DNA of 64,000 nucleotides, from assembly GCA_965229765.1 (NCBI GenBank), contig CBDDJT010000001.1:62001-126000 (forward strand). Direction: 5' to 3'. Below, one piece after another: positions 1 through 9,052 of this stretch. Position 1 is the first letter of the stretch. Every line of letters starts with the position of its first letter. The position numbers and the translations under genes are program-made. The notes below the pieces were generated by a model. The model was not told where the DNA came from. It was given only the letters and a program-made list of their open reading frames with translations, and made no database searches. Source of the DNA: ASV31 sp965229765. Its GTDB lineage: Bacteria > Pseudomonadota > Alphaproteobacteria > Rhodobacterales > Rhodobacteraceae.

Positions 1-114
1 CCGGGCGCAAATCGCACTTCGGTATCCGCCCAAGGGGACCGGCCCGCGGCCGGCCTTGCGAAACGGCAGCCCCGTCGCATCATGAGCGCGACCTTCACAA
101 GGACCGATCTTGCG

Positions 115-552
115 ATGACGGAAACGACCATTTCGATAGAGCCGAACTCGGATCACGCCGAGGTATCGGCGCGCCTTGAAGAAAGGCTGCTGGACACGCT
201 TGCCAATCTGAACACTCAGACCACGAACGCCACCATCGTGCTTTCGGCAAGGGACACCGCTGGCGCGCTTGTGGGCGGCGTCTCTGGCGCGACGTCATAT
301 GGCTGGCTTCTGGTCAAGCTGCTTTGGGTCAGCGAGGACTTGCGCGGCATGGGCATCGGCAAGAGGCTGATGCTGGAAGCCGAAGAACATGCCAGGGGGG
401 TCGGCTGCCATGGCGCGTGGCTGGATACATCAAGCGCAAAGGCACGAGCGTTCTATGTCGGGCTTGGGTATCGTGACTTCGGCGTCCTTGAAAACGGCGC
501 GGGGAAAGACCCCGTCGATCACAGCCGCTGGTTCATGAAGAAATCCCTGTAG
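115..552 (+). CDS. GNAT-family N-acetyltransferase
   Basis: Probable acetyl-CoA-dependent N-acetyltransferase; substrate unknown. The central stretch LLWVSEDLRGMGIGKRLM is the GNAT motif A (acetyl-CoA pyrophosphate loop of the R/Q-x-x-G-x-G/A type), and the C-terminal AWLDTSSAKARAFYVGLGY is the typical motif B region. About 145 aa, normal for a single GNAT domain. I start at the ATG at 115 because an AAGGA ribosome site lies about 11 bases upstream; an in-frame ATG at 82 would add 11 residues but has no visible ribosome site. It converges on recO. Confidence 0.8.
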   Translation: MTETTISIEPNSDHAEVSARLEERLLDTLANLNTQTTNATIVLSARDTAGALVGGVSGATSYGWLLVKLLWVSEDLRGMGIGKRLMLEAEEHARGVGCHGAWLDTSSAKARAFYVGLGYRDFGVLENGAGKDPVDHSRWFMKKSL

Positions 553-586
553 GTCGCTGCCCGCCCAATTCTCGGGCACCGAGGGG

Positions 587-624
587 GCCCGATGGCCATT
601 TGGCCGGTGTTGTGCCCATCGGGC
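587..624. terminator. Inverted repeat between convergent genes, possible terminator
   Basis: A perfect 9-bp inverted repeat (GCCCGATGG / CCATCGGGC) with a 20-base loop that itself contains GGCC-ATTT-GGCC lies between the convergent GNAT and recO ends. No T-tract follows on either strand, so a factor-independent terminator is only a weak possibility. Confidence 0.3.
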
Positions 625-659
625 AGAAAACCCGCTTGGGGCCAACCGCGTTCTGCCCG

Positions 660-1397
660 CTAGGCCGTGGCCGCGGCGTGCCGGGTGAAGGCATCGACAA
701 AGCGGCGGCGGGCCTCTGGCAGGGGGCGATCGCCCAGCGCGGGGGCCAGCCATGTCTCAAGGAAATGGCCGGTGGTGCGCAGGCCGGCGGCGATGTCGGC
801 GGCGGGGGCGGGCGTGGTGGTGCGCAGGCAGGCGGGCAAGGGCAACATTCGGTCGGCCCAGTCCGCTGCCCCAGCCCGCGACACCGCGCGGCCCGATTTC
901 GGCGAGACATAGACCAGATCGTCGGCGCTGCCCGTGGCGGCGCAGGCGGTCAGATCGAGGCCAAAGCCCATCTCTTCCAAGAGCGCCAGTTCCCAGTGCA
1001 GGTAGGCCAGCGGCCAGAGCGGGGTTTCACCCAGCAGGTCCAGAACCGCCATGGAACGGGCATAGAGGCGCGGGTGCGGCTCACGTTCGGGCAGGGCGAA
1101 GGACAGAAGCGCGGTCATCGCCCCAAGAGCTGCCAGCGCGTGGCGGTCGCCCATGATGGCGGCGGCACGGCTTTTCACCGGCTCGACCGTGTAGGTGCCA
1201 AGGTGTTCGTCGAGGCGGGCGCGCCATGTGACGGCCAGTTGCGCCCCGGGTTGCAGGACGGGCGTCTGCCGCCGTCCCGCGCCGCCGCGCACCACCCCGG
1301 CGTGGCGCCCGTGTTCGGCGGTGAAGACCTCGACGATGGCGTTGGCCTCCCCGTGGCGGCGGACCAGCAGCACCGCGCCCTCGTCGCGCCAGTCCAT
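660..1397 (-). CDS. recO: DNA repair protein RecO
   Basis: Recombination mediator of the RecFOR pathway, which helps load RecA onto SSB-coated gaps. The N-terminus MDWRDEGAVLLVRRHGE followed by an OB-fold-like segment (FTAEHGRHAGVVRGG) is the characteristic RecO start. The middle (YLHWELALLEEMGFGLDLTACAATG) is the RecO C-terminal helical domain. About 245 aa, normal length. The open frame extends upstream, but the family start is the ATG ending at 1397. It lies 7 bases after the yqgE stop, suggesting co-transcription. In other bacteria recO often sits beside era/rnc; neither is seen here. Confidence 0.93.
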   Translation of the reverse strand: MDWRDEGAVLLVRRHGEANAIVEVFTAEHGRHAGVVRGGAGRRQTPVLQPGAQLAVTWRARLDEHLGTYTVEPVKSRAAAIMGDRHALAALGAMTALLSFALPEREPHPRLYARSMAVLDLLGETPLWPLAYLHWELALLEEMGFGLDLTACAATGSADDLVYVSPKSGRAVSRAGAADWADRMLPLPACLRTTTPAPAADIAAGLRTTGHFLETWLAPALGDRPLPEARRRFVDAFTRHAAATA

Positions 1398-1404
1398 TCC
1401 GGGC

Positions 1405-1998
1405 CTAGGCCCGCCCGGCGGTGGCCGAAAGCGATAGCGCGTCCACCCCCAGCGACTGAAGCGCGGCCGCCCACTTGCCGCCGTTGTCGCGGGCAAAGAC
1501 AATCTCGGGCGTGGCATCGCAGGTAAGCCAGCCGTTCTGGTGCAGTTCCGATTCAAGCTGACCCGGACCCCAGCCCGAATAGCCCAGCATCAGGATGCGC
1601 CGCACTGGTCCGTCGCCGCGCGCGATGTCATCGAGAATGTCGAGCGTCGCGGTCATGGCAAAGTCGTCGTCCACCCTGAGGGTCGAGTCGTCGGCCCCGT
1701 AGTCGGCGCTGTGCAGGACAAAGCCGCGACCCTTCTCGACCGGGCCGCCAAAGTGCACGGGCACGCCGGCGCTGCCGGGGCCCGGGTCGATGGGCAACTG
1801 ATCGAGAAGCTCGTTCATCATGAGGCCCGGCGCCGGCTTGTTCACGATGAGCCCCATGGCGCCCTTGGCCGAATGCTCGCACAGGTAGACGACCGATTTC
1901 TCGAACCTCGGGTCCCCCATGCCGGGCATCGCGATAAGAAGAGCACCGGTCAGGTTGACGGTGTCCGTTTCGGGATCGTTGGAGCTTTGCAAGGCCAT
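1405..1998 (-). CDS. YqgE/AlgH family protein (UPF0301)
   Basis: Small soluble protein of the AlgH/YqgE family; molecular role not settled. Recognised by the N-terminal LTGALLIAMPGMGDPRFEKSVVYLCEHS and GAMGLIVNKP, and by a later PVHFGGPVEKGRGFVLHS and LMLGYSGWGPGQLESEL, all hallmark blocks. 197 aa, normal. It precedes recO by 7 bases on the same strand and diverges from the DsbD-like gene, so the roughly 110 bases between them should hold both promoters. Confidence 0.9.
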   Translation of the reverse strand: MALQSSNDPETDTVNLTGALLIAMPGMGDPRFEKSVVYLCEHSAKGAMGLIVNKPAPGLMMNELLDQLPIDPGPGSAGVPVHFGGPVEKGRGFVLHSADYGADDSTLRVDDDFAMTATLDILDDIARGDGPVRRILMLGYSGWGPGQLESELHQNGWLTCDATPEIVFARDNGGKWAAALQSLGVDALSLSATAGRA

Positions 1999-2110
1999 GC
2001 GACCATTGTCGTTGAAGCCGCCACAACTGCAAGAGTGAGAAAAGCCACACCCGGCGGACCATCGCTGATTTGTGATTTTAACGGACCGGCGGGATGCCTA
2101 TCTTCGCATC

Positions 2111-2932
2111 ATGGGCAAAACAATTGCGACACTCACCGCCCTGGCCTGCGCGGCCGGGGTATACGGGCCTGCGGCAAAGGCCGGATCGGGCTTTCCCGAT
2201 CCCTACGAGGTGGCGCAATTCACGATTCTGCCGGGATGGCGCACGCCCGAGGGCACGCATATGGCGGGGCTTCGCATCACGCTTGCGCCGGGATGGAAGA
2301 CCTATTGGCGCGCACCCGGCGACGCGGGCATTCCGCCGGAACTGGACTGGTCGGGCTCGCGCAATATTGCCGACGTGGCGTTTCACTGGCCGGTGCCCGA
2401 GGTGTTTCACCAGAACGGGCTTCGCTCGATCGGCTATGCGGGCGAGGTGCTGCTGCCGATGGAACTGGTGCCCGCGGGGCCGGGCGCGATCGGGTTGAGC
2501 GCGGAGTTGTCCATCGGCGTGTGCGAGGACGTCTGCATGCCGATGCATGTGCGGTTGCGGGCCGAGCTGACCCCGGGCGCGCGGCCCGATCCGCGGATCG
2601 GTGCCGCGCTTCGCGATCGCCCGATGACAGAGGCCGAGGCCGGGGTGGCGTCCGTGCGCTGCACGATCGAGCCCATCGACGACGGGCTGCGGATGCGCGC
2701 CGAGATCGCCATGCCCGCGCTGTCCGGCGACGAGGTGGCCGTGTTCGAAACGGCCGACCCGCGCATCTGGGTGTCCGAAAGCGTGGTCTCTCGTCAGGGT
2801 GGCGCGCTTCTGGCGGAAACGGATATGGTGCCGCCGGACGGCAAGCCTTTCTTCCTGAACCGGTCGGACGTGCGCATCACGGTGATCGGCGGCGACAGCG
2901 CGGTCGATATCCGTGGCTGCAAGGGCGGCTGA
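2111..2932 (+). CDS. DsbD N-terminal domain-like periplasmic protein
   Basis: Secreted protein resembling the N-terminal thiol-disulfide domain of DsbD/ScsB. A signal peptide is visible (MGKTIATLTALACAAGVYGPAAKAG). The body has the GWKTYWRAPGDAGIPPELDW and IGYAGEVLLPMELVP blocks of this family and a paired-cysteine motif GVCEDVCMP that could be the redox pair. At about 273 aa it has no transmembrane or thioredoxin portion, so it is a stand-alone domain. The ATG at 2111 is chosen because it begins the signal peptide. Its stop codon directly abuts that of the convergent RND gene with no base between. Confidence 0.8.
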   Translation: MGKTIATLTALACAAGVYGPAAKAGSGFPDPYEVAQFTILPGWRTPEGTHMAGLRITLAPGWKTYWRAPGDAGIPPELDWSGSRNIADVAFHWPVPEVFHQNGLRSIGYAGEVLLPMELVPAGPGAIGLSAELSIGVCEDVCMPMHVRLRAELTPGARPDPRIGAALRDRPMTEAEAGVASVRCTIEPIDDGLRMRAEIAMPALSGDEVAVFETADPRIWVSESVVSRQGGALLAETDMVPPDGKPFFLNRSDVRITVIGGDSAVDIRGCKGG

Positions 2933-5900
2933 TCAGGCCGCCCGCCGTCCCGCAACCGCCATGCCCAGTACCGACAGCAGATAGACGGCCAACAACAGCA
3001 CCGCTGCCGCACCCACGAACAGCACGAACCCAAGCGCGAGCGGTGCCATCGTGGCCGCGCCCAGCGCGGGCGACGCGGACAGCAGCAGCGCGGGCAGCGC
3101 GCCCGTCACGATCACCGACCCGAGCGTGCCGGCAAAGAGTGCCGCCACCGCGCCTGCGGCGGCCAACGTCACGAAACCAAGCCCGCGCGCCTGGACGGGC
3201 AGGCGCAGCGCCCGGCGCGCCGCCTGCACCTGCCGGCTTATGTCCTGCTGCATCGCCATGAGCGTTGGCACCACGACCAGCACCAGCACCATGCCGAAGC
3301 CAAGGCCATAGACCAGCGTGATGACGGTGGGCTTCAGGAACTGGGCCTGCTGCGATGTCTCGTAAAGCAGCGGCGCAAGGCCCAGAACGGTCGTCGCCGT
3401 GGTAAGAAGCACGGCGCGCAGGCGGTCGGCGGCGCCGTCGATGATCGCGGGGATCAGGCCGCGATCCTTGGCGTATTCATCAATGGTCGTCACCAGCACG
3501 ATGGAGTCGTTGATGATGATCCCGGTCATGCCGATAAGTCCGACGACAGAGAACATGGACAACGGCACGCCCCACGACATGTGTCCATAGAAGGCCCCAA
3601 TCAGGCCGAAGGGGATCACGGCCATCACCACGATGGGGCGCGTCCAGCTGGCGAAGATCCATGCAAGCGTCAGGTAGATGCCCAGCAGGCACAGGATGAA
3701 GCCGGTGCGCGCGTCGTTCAGGAATTCCTGCTCCTGCTCGGCCAGGCCCGCGGTGCGCGTGATGACGCCGTGGGTTTCCTCCAGTTCGGGCAGGATGACC
3801 TCTTGCAGCTGGCGCTGGATCTCGGTGGCACGGGCCGGGTCGTCTTCCGAGATATCGCCGGTGACGGACACCACGCGCAGGCCGTTTTCGCGCCGGACGG
3901 TTGAAAACCCTGCCGTGGTCTGGACCGTGACGATGTCCGACAGGCTGACATAGCCGCCAGATGCACCGCGCAGGCGGGTGCGTTCCAGAAAGTCCGCCGT
4001 CAGTTCGCTTGTCGGAAGTTCGACCCTGATGGTGGCAGAGCGGGGGCCATCGGGGTAGGTCGCGGCCTCGACCCCGTTCAGACGGTCGCGCAGGACGCGG
4101 CCAAGCTGGTCGATGGTAAAGCCCAGCGCCTGCCCCTGCGCCGTCAGTTCGAGGACGAGTTCTTCCTTGTCATAGGCAAGGCTGTCCTCAAGCGCCGAGA
4201 CCTCTGCGAACTGGGCGAGGCGGGTCTTGAGATCCTCGGCGGCGGTCTTGAGGATCTCCGAGGAGGCCCCGAAGATCTGCACGTCGAGCGCATCGCCCCC
4301 CGGCCCGGCACGCCAGCCCCGGAAGCTTACGGTTTCGACCAGCGGATGGTTGCGCACCTCGTCCTGCAGGGCAGCGACGAATTCGAACGAGGAATAGGGC
4401 CGCAGGTCGGCGTCGATCAGTTCGATCGCGATCGAGCCCAGCTGATAGGTTTCCTTGGTCTCGACACCCGACAGGCCGCGCCCAGTGTTGCCGCCGATCT
4501 CTGCAATCACGTAATCGAGCGGGTTTGTGCCATGCTCTGCCTCGTAGCGGGCGGCAACGGCATCGGTGGCGCGCTGCATCTCGCGCATCATGGCCTGCGT
4601 GTCCGCGCGCGTGGCGCCGGGCGCCATCGCGAAGTTGCCGGACACCGACCCCTGTTCGGGCGCGTTGAAGAAGCGCCATTGCAGGTCACCCTTGATGAAG
4701 AGTGCCGCGTTCCACGCCAGAAGCGCGACGACCGCGGCCATGACCGGGTAACGCGCCCAGATCACGCCGGTGATCATCCGCCGGAACACCACGCGCCGGA
4801 ACCAGCCGAAACCCATGTTCACGACGCGGCTGGGCCAGTCGTACCAGTGCATCTTTGCCGAATGGGCGATGGAATGGGCCATGTGGTTGGGCAGGATCAG
4901 GAAACACTCGATCAGCGAGGCGGCCAGCACCACGATCACGGTAAAGGGAATGTCGGCGATCAGGTCGCCGAAACGTCCGCCGATCGCCACCAGCCCGAAG
5001 AAGGCGATGATGGTGGTGATGGTGGCCGAAAAGACCGGGGCGAACATCCGCCGGGCGGCGTTTTCGGCCGCGACCATCGGCGGTTCTCCAAGCCGGCGCG
5101 CACGGGCGTCGGCGTGTTCGCCAACCACGATGGCGTCGTCCACCACGATACCCAGGGTGATGATAAGCGCGAAAAGCGAGATCATGTTTATGGTCAGGCC
5201 GGCCGCATACATCATCGCGATGGCGGCGGTCATGGCGACGGGAATACCGGCGGCCACCCAAAAGGCGGTGCGGGCGTTGAGGAAAAGGAACAACAGCGCC
5301 ACGACAAGACCCAGCCCCACGAGCCCGTTGTCCAGCAGGATGTTCAGACGCCCCGTGATCGCCTCTGCCCGGGTGCGGATCAGATCGACGCTGACCCCTT
5401 CGGGCAGGGTCGCCTGAAGGTCGGCGGCGACCTCTTCGACCTGCCGCTGGATCTCTATGGCGTCGCCCCGGTCGCTGCGGTCCACGCGGACCGATACGGC
5501 GGGATTCTCGCCGACGAAATAGGCACGCTCTCGGTCGACGCCGCCGACAACCACAGTGGCCACATCGCCGATGGTCAGGTTCGAGCCGTCGGGGTTCGAC
5601 CGCAGGACGATGCCCGCGATCTGATCGGCACCCGTCTTGGCAATGCCGGTGCGCACGCGGGCGTTGGCGCCGTCGACATCGCCAGCGGGATCGGCCTCTG
5701 CCTCTGCCGCGATGGCCGTGGCGATTTCTGCCATGGTGATGTCGTGGCGGATCAGCGAGAGCGAGGGCACCTCGACGATGGTTTCCGTCGCCGCCACGCC
5801 GCGGATCGTGGTCCGCGTCACGCCTTCGGCGAAAAGCCGGGACACCAGTTCGTCGGCGAAACGGCCCAGCTGATCGACGCCCACGGGGCCGGTGATGACC

Positions 5901-6340
5901 ACGTCCGTTACCCTGTCGCGCCAGACGCCGCGGCGCACCTCGGGGTCCTCTGCCTCGTCGGGCAGGGTGGAAACGGCGTCTACGGCAGCCTGCACATCGT
6001 CGGCGGCGCGCGCCATGTCCCAGCCCGGTTCGAAGTCGAGCGTGATGCTGGCCCGCCCTTCGCGCGACGTGGCTTCTGTGCTTTCGACGCCTTCGACCGC
6101 CAGAAGCGCGGGTTCCAGCACCTGCACGATGGCGCGGTCCACGTCATCGGCGCCCGCGCCGCTCCACGCCACGCTGACCGAGACGTTGTCGATGATCACA
6201 TCGGGAAAGAACTGGGCCCGCATCCGCGGAAAGGACGCCACGCCAGCGGCGATCAGCAGCACCAGAAGCAGGTTGGCGGCGGTGCGGTGGCGGGTGAAAT
6301 AGGACAGCACCCCGCCCATGCGCGGAAAGCGTTCGGCCAT
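2933..6340 (-). CDS. RND-family efflux permease subunit
   Basis: Inner-membrane proton-driven pump of the AcrB/HAE type, 1135 aa. It has the expected two-fold layout: TM1 near residue 20 (TAANLLLVLLIAAGV), a long periplasmic loop, then TM2-6 with the proton-relay stretch TLGIVVDDAIVVGE, a second periplasmic loop and TM8-12 (MTGIIINDSIVLVTTI). Paired with the adaptor gene 3 bases upstream on the same strand; no outer-membrane factor gene is nearby, so it probably uses a shared TolC-like channel. Substrate unknown: drugs or hydrophobic compounds are usual, metals less likely as no CusA-type methionines were noted. Confidence 0.93.
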   Translation of the reverse strand: MAERFPRMGGVLSYFTRHRTAANLLLVLLIAAGVASFPRMRAQFFPDVIIDNVSVSVAWSGAGADDVDRAIVQVLEPALLAVEGVESTEATSREGRASITLDFEPGWDMARAADDVQAAVDAVSTLPDEAEDPEVRRGVWRDRVTDVVITGPVGVDQLGRFADELVSRLFAEGVTRTTIRGVAATETIVEVPSLSLIRHDITMAEIATAIAAEAEADPAGDVDGANARVRTGIAKTGADQIAGIVLRSNPDGSNLTIGDVATVVVGGVDRERAYFVGENPAVSVRVDRSDRGDAIEIQRQVEEVAADLQATLPEGVSVDLIRTRAEAITGRLNILLDNGLVGLGLVVALLFLFLNARTAFWVAAGIPVAMTAAIAMMYAAGLTINMISLFALIITLGIVVDDAIVVGEHADARARRLGEPPMVAAENAARRMFAPVFSATITTIIAFFGLVAIGGRFGDLIADIPFTVIVVLAASLIECFLILPNHMAHSIAHSAKMHWYDWPSRVVNMGFGWFRRVVFRRMITGVIWARYPVMAAVVALLAWNAALFIKGDLQWRFFNAPEQGSVSGNFAMAPGATRADTQAMMREMQRATDAVAARYEAEHGTNPLDYVIAEIGGNTGRGLSGVETKETYQLGSIAIELIDADLRPYSSFEFVAALQDEVRNHPLVETVSFRGWRAGPGGDALDVQIFGASSEILKTAAEDLKTRLAQFAEVSALEDSLAYDKEELVLELTAQGQALGFTIDQLGRVLRDRLNGVEAATYPDGPRSATIRVELPTSELTADFLERTRLRGASGGYVSLSDIVTVQTTAGFSTVRRENGLRVVSVTGDISEDDPARATEIQRQLQEVILPELEETHGVITRTAGLAEQEQEFLNDARTGFILCLLGIYLTLAWIFASWTRPIVVMAVIPFGLIGAFYGHMSWGVPLSMFSVVGLIGMTGIIINDSIVLVTTIDEYAKDRGLIPAIIDGAADRLRAVLLTTATTVLGLAPLLYETSQQAQFLKPTVITLVYGLGFGMVLVLVVVPTLMAMQQDISRQVQAARRALRLPVQARGLGFVTLAAAGAVAALFAGTLGSVIVTGALPALLLSASPALGAATMAPLALGFVLFVGAAAVLLLAVYLLSVLGMAVAGRRAA

Positions 6341-6343
6341 GGA

Positions 6344-7801
6344 TCAGCCTCCCATGCGGGATTCGATGCGCTCGACCACCTGGGCGGGCACCTTTTCCTG
6401 CTGCAATTGCGTCAGCACGCGCGTCTTGGCCTCGGCCGGCATGAACTGGTTGCCCTCGATGAAGGCGACCAGCCGGGCGCGGCGTTCGTCCGTCAGTTCG
6501 ACGAGTTCCGGTTCGTCGGGGACGGCGGCGGAACCTTCCTCGATCGGGCGCACGCGGATGCCCGCGCCCAGAAGCGGCGAGCGCGCCGCGACGATCTGGC
6601 GGCCAGCAAGTCCACGGGCGCGCACGATCACGGAATCCTCCTGTCGGCGGAGAACCTGCACCGCGACCGTTTCAAGCCGGTCTTCTTCGCCCACGGCCAG
6701 CACGTCGCCCGCGGCATCCACAGCGGCGGCGGGCAGAAGCGCGACAAATTCAAGCGACGGCTCGTCGATGCGGACGGTCACGAAATCGCCCGGGCGGAAG
6801 CCGCGCGCATCTTCGAGCCGGGCGAAAAGCTGGCGCCCGGTCTGGCCGTCACCCACCGCAGCGCTTTCGCGACTGATGCGGCCCGTGGATGTCATGTCCA
6901 CGCCCAGCACGTCGAGCGTCACCGACACCTCGGCAGGCAGCAGCCGGCCATCGGCATCGAGCAGGCGGGAATACTGCGAGGTGGACAGGCGGAACGCCAC
7001 TTCGAGCGCGTCCGGGTCGATCAGACGCGCGAGGCGTTCATTGGTCTGGACCACGCCGCCCTCGACCACGACCACGTCGCTGAGGGTGCCGGAAAATTCC
7101 GCGAAAAGCTCGGTCTCGCGCAGGCGGCGTTCCGCCTCGGCCAGCGCGATGTCGCGGCGCGCAAGCGCGGTGCGCGCCTGATCTATGCGCGCCTCGGCCT
7201 GGGCAAGCGCCTGTCGGCGGGACAGAAGCGACTGCTTGGCCGAGCTTTCGGCAAGTGCGGCGGTCTCAACGGCGGCCTCGGTGCCGACGCCTCGTTCCAG
7301 CAGGCTGTTCTGCCGGTCAAGCGACTGGACCCGCAGGGCAAGCTGTTCGTCGGCTGCGGTCACTTCGTCGGTGGCAAGCACCAGCGCGCGTTCCGCCTCG
7401 GCGAGTTCGGCGCGCGCCTCTTGCTGATCGGCACGGGCCACGTCCAGCGCGGATTGTGCGTCGGCGGGATCGACGCGCAAAAGCAGATCGCCCGCGACAA
7501 CGGTTCCGCCCTCTTCGAAGGCGTCCGACAACTCGGTGATCGTGCCGCCTGCGGTGGCCCGAACTTCCAGCGTTCGGCGGCTGCGGATTTCGCCGAAGCT
7601 GGTCATCACCGGGGTGACCGTGCCGGGCTGGTAGGTCACGACGTTCACGGCGAACACGCGTTCCCGCGCGGGGCGCGAGCGCTGTTCTTCCGATAGGCTG
7701 GCCTGGATCGCGCTGTAGACGGTTTGCCCGGCGTAAGCGAGGATGCCCACCGTCACGGACAACAGAAACAGCCCCACAAGACTGCGACGCAGGAAACGCA
7801 T
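6344..7801 (-). CDS. RND efflux periplasmic adaptor subunit
   Basis: Membrane-fusion protein linking the RND pump to an outer-membrane channel. N-terminal anchor (MRFLRRSLVGLFLLSVTVGILAYAG type), lipoyl-half motif (EVRATAGGTITELSDAFEEGGTVVAGDLLLRVD), a long alpha-hairpin rich in A, E, L and R (about residues 120-220), the second lipoyl half, then beta-barrel domain. About 485 aa. The frame is open further upstream, but the ATG at 7801 begins the membrane anchor. Stop and the next start are separated by 3 bases, so pump and adaptor are one operon. Confidence 0.9.
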   Translation of the reverse strand: MRFLRRSLVGLFLLSVTVGILAYAGQTVYSAIQASLSEEQRSRPARERVFAVNVVTYQPGTVTPVMTSFGEIRSRRTLEVRATAGGTITELSDAFEEGGTVVAGDLLLRVDPADAQSALDVARADQQEARAELAEAERALVLATDEVTAADEQLALRVQSLDRQNSLLERGVGTEAAVETAALAESSAKQSLLSRRQALAQAEARIDQARTALARRDIALAEAERRLRETELFAEFSGTLSDVVVVEGGVVQTNERLARLIDPDALEVAFRLSTSQYSRLLDADGRLLPAEVSVTLDVLGVDMTSTGRISRESAAVGDGQTGRQLFARLEDARGFRPGDFVTVRIDEPSLEFVALLPAAAVDAAGDVLAVGEEDRLETVAVQVLRRQEDSVIVRARGLAGRQIVAARSPLLGAGIRVRPIEEGSAAVPDEPELVELTDERRARLVAFIEGNQFMPAEAKTRVLTQLQQEKVPAQVVERIESRMGG

Positions 7802-7907
7802 GGGCCATTGATCCTTTACTTCAAGGCGGCGACAGGAAAGATAGCGCGCCGCGAAGGCGCGTCCAAGCGGACTTGCAAGCGACACGGACGTTTAACGCAG
7901 GTACCGT

Positions 7908-8450
7908 CTATTTCCGTCGCAGGTGTTCGTCCAGACGCGGAAAAATCTCGACAAAATTGCACGGTGCGTGACGGTAGTCGAGTTGCTTGACGAGGATTTC
8001 GTCCCAAGCGTCCTTGCAGGCGCCGGTGCTGCCGGGAAGCGCGAAAAGGTATGTGCCGTTTGCAACCCCGCCAGTGGCGCGGCTTTGCACCGCCGATGTG
8101 CCGATCTTCTGCATAGAGACAATGGTGAAGACCGTGCCGAAGGCGTCGATTTCCTTTTCATAGACATCGCGGTGCGCCTCGACCGTCACGTCGCGCCCGG
8201 TCAGCCCGGTGCCGCCGGTCGAGATGACGACGTCAACGACAGGGTCGATGCACCAGGCGCGGAGCTGGGCGGCGATCTGGTCGCGCTCGTCAGGCAGGAT
8301 GCGGCGGTCTGCCAGAGTGTGCCCGGCGGCGGCGATCCGGTCGACCAGCGTCTGACCGGATCTGTCATTTTCCAGCGTGCGGGTGTCCGATACCGTCAGG
8401 ACGGCGATGCGGACGGGGACGAAGGCCTTGGTCTCGTCGATACGGCTCAT
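7908..8450 (-). CDS. moaB: Molybdenum cofactor biosynthesis protein B
   Basis: MoaB/Mog-type protein, implicated in adenylylation of molybdopterin during molybdenum cofactor synthesis. Diagnostic stretches: AVLTVSDTRTLENDRSGQTLVDRI, VDVVISTGGTGLTGRDVT (the GGTG nucleotide-binding loop) and the C-terminal FALPGSTGACKDAWDEIL. About 180 aa. The start at 8450 overlaps the phosphoesterase stop by 4 bases (ATGA), indicating translational coupling in a three-gene unit (glycosylase, phosphoesterase, moaB). The remaining Moco genes in the window, moaD and moaE, are about 15 kb away. Confidence 0.93.
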   Translation of the reverse strand: MSRIDETKAFVPVRIAVLTVSDTRTLENDRSGQTLVDRIAAAGHTLADRRILPDERDQIAAQLRAWCIDPVVDVVISTGGTGLTGRDVTVEAHRDVYEKEIDAFGTVFTIVSMQKIGTSAVQSRATGGVANGTYLFALPGSTGACKDAWDEILVKQLDYRHAPCNFVEIFPRLDEHLRRK

Positions 8451-9052
8451 GCGCCTGCCTCCAACTCGAACCAGGTGACGGCGGGGCCCAGGTTGACGAC
8501 GCGAGTCGCGCCGATCGTGCCCTCTTGCCCCCAGCAGTCGTGGATATGGCCGCAGAGCGCCAGGCGCGGCTGGATGCGCGCGATTGCGTCGTGGATGGCG
8601 GTAGACCCCACGGACAGCCCGGTGCCGGTGGTGTCGGCGATGCCCTTGGGCGGGGAGTGCAGGACAAGGACATCCGCGCCGTCGCAAGGGGCGAGCATGG
8701 CGGCGGCCTGATCCTCTGTCAGGTCGCACGACCACGCGCCGAAGGGCGTGACGGGCACGCCGTAGCCAAGGCCGAAGATGGACAGCCCGCCAACGGTCGC
8801 GGCCTGCCCGTGCAGGACGGTTGCCGTGGCGGGTGCCTCTGCCCGCAGTTCCTCGATGCTTTCGCAGTTGCCGGGGACCATGACGAAGGGCGCGGCGATG
8901 CCGTCGAGCAGCGCCATCGCCTGCGGCAGGCCTTCGCGCGCGTTGCAGAAATCGCCCGCGCCGATGACAAGGTCGGCCTCGGCAGAGGCGGCGACAATGT
9001 CGGCGGCGCGTCCGCGCGACAGGTGCAGGTCTGAAAAGGCGAGGATCTTCAT
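8447..9052 (-). CDS. Metallophosphoesterase
   Basis: Calcineurin-like phosphoesterase with the canonical two-metal site: FSDLHLSRGR (D-x-H), GAGDFCN (G-D), VPGNCES (G-N-C/H), LVLHSPP and CGHIHD (G-H-x-H). About 201 aa. Substrate cannot be told; short archaeal/bacterial YfcE-like enzymes cleave phosphodiesters. Start at 9052 fits the first beta strand MKILAFSDLH and overlaps the preceding glycosylase stop by 4 bases; its own stop overlaps moaB by 4 bases. Confidence 0.88.
   Translation of the reverse strand: MKILAFSDLHLSRGRAADIVAASAEADLVIGAGDFCNAREGLPQAMALLDGIAAPFVMVPGNCESIEELRAEAPATATVLHGQAATVGGLSIFGLGYGVPVTPFGAWSCDLTEDQAAAMLAPCDGADVLVLHSPPKGIADTTGTGLSVGSTAIHDAIARIQPRLALCGHIHDCWGQEGTIGATRVVNLGPAVTWFELEAGA

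Noticed and set aside
1540..3261. Long plus-strand frame across yqgE and the DsbD-like gene
   Set aside because: Out of phase with both recognised genes; composition is low-complexity Arg/Ala/Pro, typical of a shadow frame.
4346..7696. Very long plus-strand open frame opposite the RND pump and adaptor
   Set aside because: It is the antisense shadow of two well-recognised genes, rich in His, Asp, Gly and Arg as expected from reading GC-rich genes backwards, with no domain or ribosome site.
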